The position numbers were made by a program, and so were the translations under genes. DNA of 64,000 nt from Hortaea werneckii (lineage: Eukaryota; Ascomycota; Dothideomycetes; Mycosphaerellales; Teratosphaeriaceae). The stretch is from the NCBI GenBank assembly GCA_037044905.1, contig JBAOKB010000182.1, positions 434,001-498,000 of the forward strand, in the 5' to 3' direction. Shown here one piece after another: positions 56,163-64,000 of this stretch; the first letter of the stretch is position 1, and every line of letters starts with the position of its first letter. The notes beneath the pieces were generated by a model. The model had not been told where the DNA came from, made no database searches, and saw only the letters and a list, made by a program, of their open reading frames with translations.

Positions 56163-57947
56163 CGTCCCCGTCTCCCTTTCAAAATCATACGCATACTCCG
56201 CAAACGCATCGCGAAACTCGGACCAGTGCGGGAAACAATCACAATTCTTCCGAGCTCTGCGACAGCGCTGTCGATTCCGACTCTGGACATCGTATACGGG
56301 GGATAAGCCGCAGGGGAGGGCGGTGGCGCAGGTGCCGAAGGATGGGCAGTCGAAGACATGGCAGAATTTCTTAACCGCCTTCTCCGAGGCGATGGAGGTT
56401 GATATCCGGGCTTCCTTCGTTTTCCATCGGCGGAAGAGGGAAGAAGGAGAGAAAGAAGATGAGGATCGGGTTGAGGAGATGTTCCCACTTCGTACTCACA
56501 GGCTCCTTGATGAAACCGGTTCATTCGACTCTTGGGATCTCCCGAATGTATTCGTATGCATAGGTCAGGATCCAGCAGTGCAAGATGCGCTGGCAGGGCA
56601 TCCGCTCGAGGTCCATCCCCAATTCCTCGGTTAGGTGGGTTCGTCGGTCGCGGTCTGATGTCTTTTCGGTGGTGTGCCAGGGGTTGTAGGAGCGTCGCGC
56701 CGTGGATTGGAAGTAGATGTCGAGGCACTTGAGGTGGGGAAGCAGGGTGGGGAGTATGTGGGCGGGAGGTGGGGAGGGACGGACGGTGAAGGCGTCGTTG
56801 ATGCCTGGGAGAGGGACGCCGAAGAGGAAGAGCAACTCGACGTTGTCGAGGGCGAGCTGGATGCGGTTGGGATAGGGTCGGAAGCGTGAGGAGGTGTAGG
56901 TGGGTATGCCGCTGATCCGGGAATGTCGGGTCAGAAGATCGTAACCGACAGCGAGGGATTCTTTGCGGTGAACGGAAGACCTTGGTGCTTTGCTCCCACA
57001 GCGCATATAGAGCTGCCTCTCGGGTCTTCTTGCTGAGGCTGAGGATGCCGAGATTGACAGGCGAGATTGCAGGGCGGGCAGTCCAGTCGTATTTGCTTAC
57101 GCCACATCTCTTTGCTCTTTGGGGTGCCGTGCGTGATGACTGTCCATCGACGTTGCTTCAGCACGAGACCGTCCTCAGCACGAGTCCCTTCTTGCATGAT
57201 CGCATGCCCCTCTTCATCGCCAATGTACTCTGCGCGGAAGTGCGGCTCAATGTGTTTCCCTACCGCGAAGAGGAAGATGCGCTCTTGTAGCTCTCCCGGG
57301 AGGTCTAGAAGCCGGAACGGTTTGCCAGTGCTTCGCCACCACTGATACTGTTCCTCGTAGGCAAGCATATGGTAATTTGGGAGGGTCGGCTCCGGCAGGG
57401 TCTTGAGCCACTTCTGTAGTGGGATCCAACGATCCTCATCCTTCAGCATCACGATCGCTGCACTCCACCCGTGATCGAGGTGACAGACTAGCTTCAGCGG
57501 TACCTTGATGAGCAGCTCATGCCTCACCAAGCAGTGGACCGCACTCGTAGAATCCATGCCGTAGAAAAGCGTTGGAGCTATGTTCAACGCCTCAATCAGG
57601 AGAGGATCGTATTGGCGATGCATCGACTGTGCATTGTACTCCTCGAGGATGGGGACTGCAGCGAAGAAGACATAGTGGTCGTTATTGGGGATCTGGAACC
57701 GCAGCCCATCCCCTTTGAAGTCGTGACGACAGTCTCCGAAGTCCGGACGACTCACAGGGCCGTACAGGAGGCGCTCCAGCTGTTTCTCCGCCTTGCGTTG
57801 GGTGGTAGTGGGGCTGTAGGGGATGCGATGCTTCGAAGGTGGGCTGCTCTCGATAGAGATATGTTCTGCTACGATGGCATCGCCAGAGGTGGATTGTTTA
57901 TCTGATACGGAATCCTTTTCGGAGACGATGTCGGTGATCGAAGACAT
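56163..57947 (-). pseudogene. F-box-like hypothetical protein, frame broken at several points
   Basis: A Dothideomycete-type F-box-associated protein of unknown role. Start MSSITDIVSEKDSVSDKQ at 57947. Conserved-looking parts: RPDFGDCRHDFKGDGLRFQI, the F-box-like KPFRLLDLPGELQERIFLFA, then SKYDWTARPAISPVNLGILS with LSKKTREAALYALWEQSTKV, KESLAVGYDLLTRH and VELLFLFGVPLPGINDAFTV, AYEYIREIPRVE, and a Cys-rich segment FCHVFDCPSFGTCATALPCG to YAYDFERETGT. These lie in different frames with breaks at about 57099-57104, 56955-56985 and 56330-56480 plus a TGA at 56521-56523. Either a real decayed gene or several sequencing errors. I give low confidence to the exact ends; beyond 56163 the frame is low-complexity. 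Confidence 0.45.
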
Positions 57948-58752
57948 GTTGCCGCAATTCGTTTTGTCGCGGATTTCTAGTTGGGAGCTTGAGCCCGATA
58001 TGGTGTCAGAGATGAATAGGAATTGTGTATGAGACGTTCTTGCAATGTGCAATGTATGCGAAGATGCAAAGGGATTCTGGTTCTGAATTGAGGAGTAGAA
58101 TGCTTTGAAGGCCGAAGTAGATGGTGTACAGAAGTATCCGAGTCGACCTTTCTAACAGGAAGAAACCCTTCCTTTTGAAACACACCAGCATCAAATGTAA
58201 GTGGCCGGCTCCATAGGCAGCTATCGACTCGGAGTGAGTGTGGTGAATGTGGATTTCCTCACTAGATCATGATATGCATGCGTGTATCGCCTCATCTCAT
58301 CCATTCGATATATCCCAAGCGCGCCGAAATCAATAGGCCGCGTCAGAGATGTAGAGGCTTTGGCCCCTCAACGGCGAATGCTGAGCAGATAAGGACACAC
58401 CTTATTACTCGTCTGCGTGGGCAAAGGGGAGCGAACATTGCCGCTTTGTTCCTCATTGAATGCATGGTGCTGCGTGACCAAAGCATCTGCAGGAGCTCGC
58501 ATCTGCAGAGAAGGCATGCGTCGCCTTGAATTGTGACCGCTTCAAAATGTCGGATCCGGAGTTGCAATCGACGGCCTGATTGCTGGAAGAACGGCGTAAT
58601 TAGATTGCCACAATGGCACGCAAAGTGAAATATCTTTGGTCCATTGGGCTTCGGGGCTCCGGTGATCTTCCCAATAATCAAGACAATTATCGTCTCCCAA
58701 GTTCGCGTGCAGCATCGAGGTCATTCTGTCGTTCTTAGACCTACGTTTCTTT
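57948..58752. other. Intergenic, 0.8 kb
   Basis: Between the F-box-like gene and COG2 in tandem minus orientation. No gene or repeat identified. Confidence 0.5.
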
Positions 58753-59620
58753 TCATCCCGCCTTCAAGATTCGCACAGCCTCACCCTCAGCTTCCATCTG
58801 CCCATACAGCTTCACAATCTTCAGAACCCTCTCCGGATCCTGCCTCTGAGCTTTCGCATGCCTCAACGCAGCCGCCAAATCAAGCAACAATGTCTTCTTC
58901 ACCTCAGCGAACCTTGACTGCTGTGCCTCAAGAAACGGATGTTTCTCTATTCTCCCCCTCCTGACGACGCAAGAGGACATATCGCTGTACATGCCTCTCC
59001 AGCCTCCTTAGTCTCACATCCTCAGGCGAACCCTCCTCATCCTCCTCATCCTCATCCTCTTCGTCCTCCTCATCGCCCTCCACATCCACAATCCCCAACC
59101 GTTCCTCCAACTCCCTCAGCCCCTCATGAATCTCTAAAAGCGTCCTTCCCACTTGCACATCCCTCCTAACCCCTCTCCTCTCCCCCAGCAAACCCCCTAA
59201 TTCACTCCTCCTCTCCTCAACCTGCTTCCGTACCTGTTCAACCTCCCGCTCAAACCCCAGTCCACCCACCCGTACACCCTCGACTTTCTCCTCCCCGCCA
59301 CGCAGATTCTGGCCTAAGTCCAGGAAGCTTTCGTAGTTGCTGTTTACGAGGTCGAGGAGTTCCTGGTTCAGCTGTTGGGAGCGCTGGCGGAGATCGGTAC
59401 GCAGGTCTTCGAGGGTTTGGTGGCGGGACCGGGGATTCAGTGAGGTGAGGTAGGAGTGGGAGTTGAAGTTTGGGGCGAGGAATTCGGTGCGGGAGAGGGC
59501 TTGGGGGAGTGGGAGGGTGGAGAGGTCGTCGTCGTCGTCGGAGATGTCGGAGGTGGCTGAGGTGGTGGTGGTGGTGTTGGTGGTAGTGGCGGCTTCGGAG
59601 GGTAGTTCGAACGTGGCCAT
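58753..59620 (-). CDS. COG2: Conserved oligomeric Golgi complex subunit 2 (COG2), one frameshift
   Basis: COG2 is a tether subunit for retrograde transport in the Golgi. About 288 residues, the short fungal form. After a Thr-rich acidic start (MATFELPSEA) comes the family's hallmark LPLPQALSRTEFLAPNFNSH and YLTSLNPRSRHQTLEDLRTD, LRQRSQQLNQELLDLVNSNY and ESFLDLGQNLRGGEEKVEGV, a long helix RRDVQVGRTLLEIHEGLREL and an acidic run. A C-terminal helix region follows (HPFLEAQQSRFAEVKKTLLL, DLAAALRHAKAQRQDPERVL, YGQMEAEGEAVRILKAG). One extra base in the G run at 58954-58958 separates HVQRYVLLRRQEG from RIEKHPFLEAQ. No intron. Divergent from NPY1. Confidence 0.83.
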
Positions 59621-59977
59621 GGTGGGATCAGATTGGCTTCTCGCGGCGGGATGAGGGATGTAGAGCGCTTTGGCCGTGGTGGTGGAGGTTTAGGATCGAT
59701 TCGTGAAGGGACGTTATGCCGCCGCTCATGATTCGTGTTAATGACGTCGATATGCCTGTCTATTCCCGACTGCCGGGGGACCCTCAATGGCGTTGCTGAT
59801 TACAAACGCATACAGTCTAGTCGTTTACGACATTGTCAGGCCCTCGATTGTCTGTATCAACGCACTGTCTACCAATACTTTCATCCGTATCCTTTCGAAG
59901 TTCATCAATGCTCATCTCGCATTAGTTGAACATCAAAAACACATTGATTCGCCCCTCCATCAACGTCTCACCCCGCT
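59621..59977. promoter_or_regulatory. Divergent promoter region COG2/NPY1
   Basis: 357 nt between opposite ATGs. No certain motif. Confidence 0.55.
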
Positions 59978-61377
59978 ATGTCCTCACAACCCGCCAACCC
60001 GGAACCGGCACCAGACTTCGACTCGATGCTGTCTCGCAAATTCGGCAAAGAGACGGCCAACTACTTCTCCGGCTCGCCTCTGAACCGCGTCGGCTTCCTG
60101 CGTGGGGATCACCAATTCCTGACCCAAGCCCTCAAGCACCCCTCCACCAGCTTCCTCCTCTGCAATGAGCTCCAACCCCTCGTCAACTCCTCCCAGGCAA
60201 GCGATCGTCTAGCATGGCTCAAGTTCGCCGACATCAAGCGCGTCGTGGGCGAGAACCCGTACAAGAGCTCCGAGGAGGAGATGCTGAACATGTACGATTC
60301 GCGGAGTTACGTGCCCCAGCTGATCTTCCTCGGCATCGATGAGAAGAGGAAGGAGGACGGGTTGAGGTATCAGGGGAAGAATGTATACACCGGCGCACCG
60401 CACTTTGCTGTAGATGTCACGCCCAAGGCGTCCGTGAAGGAGGAGTGTGAGAAGCTCATTAAGGACGTGCAGGGACGGGGATTGGACTTTGCTAAGGGGA
60501 GAGTGATGGGGCTGATTGCTTCAGATGGTGAGTTCTCCTAAACCCAGCATCCCTTTAATCTTAATGATCACCACCACGTCCAACCCATGTAGAAGATCTA
60601 CTTCTCGCTAACCCATTCCCCCTCCCCAGCCGCCATCTACGCCGAAGCCCGCCAACTCCTGGACTGGAACGCCCGCAACCCGTTCTGCGCACAATGCGGA
60701 CAACCCACGCTCTCCGTAAACGGGGGCTTCAAACGGACCTGCCCCCCAAAGACCTCGCACGCACGAACTCCAAGTCCTCCTCCGGCGTGACCAACGCCCT
60801 CTCCAACGTCCCCGAGGGCCCCACAGACGAAACCGCGCGCCCGCCCTGCGCCACCCGCAAAGGCGTCAGCAACCTCTCCTTCCCCCGCACGGACCCCACC
60901 GTCATCATGGCCGTCGTGAACCACGCGGGCGACAAGATCCTGCTGGGTCGCAGCAAGCGCTTCCCGCCCTACTGGTACAGCACGCTAGCCGGGTTCGCGG
61001 AGCCCGCGGAATCGATCGAGGAAGCGGTCCGACGCGAAGTGTACGAGGAATCCGGGATCCTGGTGGGCCGCGTGGTGATCCACTCCACGCAGCCGTGGCC
61101 GTACCCGGCCAACCTGATGATCGGCGCCGTAGGCCAGAGTATTCCCGAGGGCGAGACGATAGATTTGGGGAATGACCCGGAGCTGGAGGATGCGAAGTGG
61201 TATTCTTTTGAGGAGGTTAGGGAGGCGTTACGGGTGGGGACTAGTGGGATTGGGGAGGAGGCGGGCAAGGATTGGAAGGAGGGTGGATTGAGGTTACCGT
61301 CGCATACGGCGATTGCGAACCAGATTATCACGAGCGTGGTTTGTAATGGGTTTGTTAGTGGGGTGCCGAAGATGTGA
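59978..61377 (+). CDS. NPY1: NADH diphosphatase, zinc-ribbon Nudix hydrolase (NPY1/NUDT12-like), one frameshift
   Basis: Hydrolyses NAD(P)H to the nucleotide monophosphates; NADH-preferring Nudix enzymes act in peroxisomes or cytosol, and some decap NAD-RNA. Two exons (59978-60527 and 60630-61377, intron 102 nt) with 432 residues after correction. N-terminal subdomain: SPLNRVGFLRGDHQFLTQAL and PQLIFLGIDEKRKED. The zinc ribbon FCAQCGQPT with TCPP is next; a missing base in the C run 60742-60747 directly follows it. The catalytic domain has RKGVSNLSFPRTDPTVIMAV and the Nudix box GFAEPAESIEEAVRREVYEE then SGI, with the NAD(H)-specific SIQPWPYPANLMIGA-like segment HSTQPWPYPANLMIGAVG. The C-terminus VPKM is not a strong PTS1. 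Confidence 0.9.
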
Positions 61378-61700
61378 GGTTGAGAAATGTTAGTGGCGGC
61401 TGTCCTTTTGTTGTGAGTCGTGCGAGGAAAGGCAGGGGATGGTCGATGGTTCTTGGTTAGGGCAGCTCTGGCCTTCTTGGATGTAGCCGGCATGGAATGG
61501 TTTCTTTCGATGTCTTTATGTGTGTTGATGAGCAATGTGTAGATGATGAAAAGAGGAAGTTCGTTTGGATATGCTCGATTGGCTATAAAAGGTAGAACGA
61601 CGTAGAAGCTTTTTATACAGTTCAACCGTCTCTCAACTCCATCGCTGTTTCCCCTGATATCATACAACCATCACGATACTTTCTCGTTCCCTGGATCTCC
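61378..61700. other. Convergent spacer NPY1/MRPL1
   Basis: 323 nt between two stops; 3' flanks only. Confidence 0.6.
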
Positions 61701-62776
61701 TTACAACGTGCTTACATCCCTAGTCGGCACACTCCCTGCACTCCTCATCTCCCCATTCAGACTCATCCCCGGTCCATTCGTACTCGAAAGGACCACCTCA
61801 TGAATCTCCTTGGAAATCCTATCACTCAACCCCGCAATATCCCGCTTGACACCCTCGACAAAAGCCCGGATATTCCTCTGCATCTCCTCCGGCGTGAACC
61901 CCAACTGCCCTACCGACATCCGCACGACGCCCATCCGCTCACGGTATTCGCTCGCGCCTACCATCTCCCTGACCGAAGCCCGAACATCCTTCACCACCGT
62001 CCCCGTCTTCGCGCTCGGCATCAGACCCCTGGGCCCCAGGATCCTCGCGACGCCGCTCTTCTGCAGCTTGGTCAGGCTGTCCTGGTGGCAGATACACCGG
62101 TCGAAATCTATCCGGCCCTCCTTGACGGCGTCGAAGACGTTCTCCTCGCCGACGAGACTGGCGCCCTCGGCCTGCGCCGCTCGTGCCGCTTGGCTGTCGG
62201 GTGGTGCGATGACGCAGATTCGGAGGTCGGTTTTCACGGGGTGCGGCAGCCGTAGCCGGTTCCGCACTACGGGTCCGTTCTTGAGCGTGCGCAGTCGGAG
62301 GTGCACTTCGTATTTGCTTGCTGCGGGACTGCGGCCTACTTCGGCTGCGCGGAGGTAGCTGTGGGGAGGAAGAGGAGTGTCAGTTTCGTGTTGGATGTAG
62401 ATTTTCTCAATTCCCTTTATTTCTTCTTCCTTTTTTTTAAGAACTTCCAGGCCAACATCGTAAACCAATCTGTGAATTGTGTGGCTGGGGTCGAAATTAT
62501 GGTAGAACATACCGCATCGCATCTACAAGACTAAATTGAATCGCTTCTCTCAAGTCCGGCTGCGCGAAATGTTGAACGTGTTTTCTTCTTTTTCTGGGAA
62601 GCCGGCTGGTCCTTTCGCTTATATTTTTGAGGGCATTCTGAGAGGTCTGGGCGAAGCGGAGTTGTTGGAAGGGTGAAGAAGTCACGGCGGGAGCGGAACG
62701 ATTGGAAGAGGGAGGTGGTGGATGTTCGGCCCACCGCGGAGAGGCAAGAGGGACAGTAGCGGGCAGGGGCTGCCAT
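61701..62776 (-). CDS. MRPL1: Mitochondrial ribosomal protein L1 (uL1m), one frameshift
   Basis: The uL1 protein of the mitochondrial large subunit. Exon 1 (62513-62776) and exon 2 (61701-62358) flank a 154-nt intron; about 306 residues. The N-terminus MAAPARYCPSCLSAVGRTST is presequence-like. The uL1m region is KYKRKDQPASQKKKKTRSTF, then REAIQFSLVDAMR joined across the splice to YLRAAEVGRSPAASKYEVHL. Core motifs: RICVIAPPDSQAARAAQAEG, FDRCICHQDSLTKLQKSGVA, RILGPRGLMPSAKTGTVVKD, the classic L1 RNA-binding signature. One extra T in 62567-62569 shifts the frame between TRSTF and AQPDLREAIQF. Another slip in the presequence region (FRSRRDFFTLP versus AVTSSPFQQLRFAQTS) cannot be excluded. Confidence 0.85.
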
Positions 62777-63072
62777 ATTGGAGAGGGCGGGGGCGATCTG
62801 TGAGGATCAGGCAACAGTTGTCGTCGTCGTCGTCGTCGTCTGCAAGTCGCAGCGTGAGATGGTTGGAGATGGCGGAGGTTCGGGAGATGGCTGACCGCCT
62901 CAGGCATCACAACTTGAGCGGGCATCCCCGGAATGGTCCACGGATCTGTCTTTCGAATCATATGCCGGGAGCATTTCATAGGTTTGGATACTTCGTCTCG
63001 CCACATCATAATCGTAAAGTTACTGTGTCTGACGCTATCTATTGAAAGCTCGTAGTCGTTTATTGCAATCCA
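62777..63072. other. Short spacer with (GTC)6 repeat
   Basis: 296 nt between MRPL1 and the AACS-like stop. Contains a GTC/TCG run at 62820-62837. No gene. Confidence 0.6.
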
Positions 63073-64000
63073 TCACAATTTGCTCTTGGGTTGATCAACG
63101 TTCTCGACGTTGGCGAACTGATAATAGTAGTTCAAACAATCCTTGTTCGCCAATGTATCAGACGGCTTGATCGTCTTCCCAGAGACACGATCTGCTTGAC
63201 AGGAAGCTCCACCTTCTTTAGGTTAATGGTCGTCTGGAAAGAAGAAATAAGATCAGCCCAATTTTCACCAAAGCAATTCAACCAAACAGCACCACTTACA
63301 GGAATCTCAGGAGTCTCGAAGACATATTTAGGAACACACCTCCGTCCGACATCCTTGGCAATAGCATCTTTGACCCTCCGCACTAGATCTTGCGTGAACT
63401 TCTGCCCTGGCTTTATCAGCAAGAAGAGCATAACGCTCTCATCCATATCCTGAGGTCTACGCTGCCCCACGCAGATACTATCCTGGATCTCTTCGCCAAA
63501 CAGGCTGTCCAACACGTTGTAAATCTCAGCACTTCCAAATCGCACACCGCTGGGATTCAGAACGCCATCGGCACGTCCGTGGAGGTAGATCTGCGAGTTC
63601 TGGGGGTGGATGGAGATGAAATCACCGTGCGTCCAGACATTGTCGAACCGACCAAAGTAGGCGTTGAAGTACTTCTCGCCCGTCTCGTCGCCCCAGAACA
63701 TGACGGGCATGGTGGGGAAAGGCCTTGTGCAGACTAACTCTCCGGCCTCACCGAAGGGCGCAGGTCTGCCTTTGATGCCCTTGCCTCCTTCGATCTCTTG
63801 ATCGTAGACCTCGACTTTCATTCCGAGACCGGCCGTCATGGTACCACCGCAGTATAGGGGTTTCATGACAGTGTCCATTGTTAGGCAGGCAGCCAAGTCA
63901 GTCCCTCCAGAAATGTTGCCGAGCTGGACATGTGAGGGGAAGCCTTGATCGTAGAACCACTCAAATTGCGCCTCTGATAGCACCATACCTGTGCTGCTCA
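63073..64000 (-). CDS. AACS: Acetoacetyl-CoA synthetase, 3' part, C-terminal SKL, one frameshift
   Basis: The C-terminal roughly 270 residues of an ANL-family acyl-CoA ligase that activates acetoacetate to acetoacetyl-CoA for lipid synthesis. The start lies beyond the window edge. Seen motifs: GNISGGTDLAACLTMD, VEVYDQEIEGG, GEAGELVCTRPFPTMPVMFW and the hinge/adenylate segment TDE-like THGDFISIHPQNSQIYLHGR with ADGVLNPSGVRFGSAEIYNV. A 66-nt intron (63234-63299) joins VFETPEIP to TTINLKKVELPVKQIV. One base is missing at about 63177-63186; after it the frame gives GKTIKPSDTLANKDCLNYYY and ends VENVDQPKSKL. The terminal SKL is a peroxisomal PTS1. Without the correction the tail is read out of frame. 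Confidence 0.88.

Noticed and set aside
56140..56634. 164-codon plus-strand frame
   Set aside because: Overlaps the F-box-like gene's antisense; the minus-strand reading (Cys-rich FDCPSFGTCATALPCG) looks more coding. Not certain.

Overview
The window is nuclear DNA from a filamentous ascomycete (Pezizomycotina, most likely Dothideomycetes). Evidence: 50-100 nt GT-AG introns with CTAAC-like branch points, genes on both strands with short intergenic gaps, single-copy fungal housekeeping genes, complex I and CFIm25 genes (absent from Saccharomyces), and fungus-restricted families (HsbA, F-box-like, GH72-like, arylsulfotransferase). It is ordinary gene-dense euchromatin. I found no transposon, CRISPR, rRNA or tRNA gene, and no recognisable biosynthetic cluster.

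Layout. 0-11 kb: 3' end of RPL4, an SRPBCC protein, TAF11, an M16 (insulin-degrading-like) protease, complex I NDUFS6-like subunit, a YjbQ/UPF0047 protein and a proline-rich protein. 12-19 kb: cytosolic glutamyl-tRNA synthetase, a secreted HsbA-type protein, nitronate monooxygenase and a FAM210/DUF1279-type mitochondrial membrane protein. 19-34 kb: VPS1 dynamin, V-ATPase subunit A, a CoA-transferase III/AMACR protein, a divergent GH72-like protein, a CCHC zinc-knuckle protein divergent from IMPACT/YIH1, an MDR reductase and a disordered protein. 36-50 kb: formate/nitrite transporter, MFS transporter, HAT2/RBBP4 divergent from XRN1, arylsulfotransferase. 52-64 kb: a low-complexity coiled-coil protein, CFIm25 (NUDT21) with a microsatellite-filled intron, a broken F-box-like gene, COG2 divergent from the NADH diphosphatase NPY1, MRPL1, and the 3' part of acetoacetyl-CoA synthetase.

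The genes are mostly unrelated housekeeping functions; the only visible co-organisation is divergent pairs sharing short 5' regions (zinc knuckle/IMPACT, HAT2/XRN1, COG2/NPY1, AMACR/GH72).

The most pervasive unusual feature is about two dozen single-base frame disruptions in 16 genes, many in short homopolymers, while 14 other genes (including the 4.3 kb XRN1) are clean. Since essential genes are hit, assembly indel error is the likeliest explanation, and product calls for these genes assume the frames are one gene. The most biologically interesting item is a GH72-like protein without a visible signal peptide whose nucleophile position reads Ala instead of Glu.
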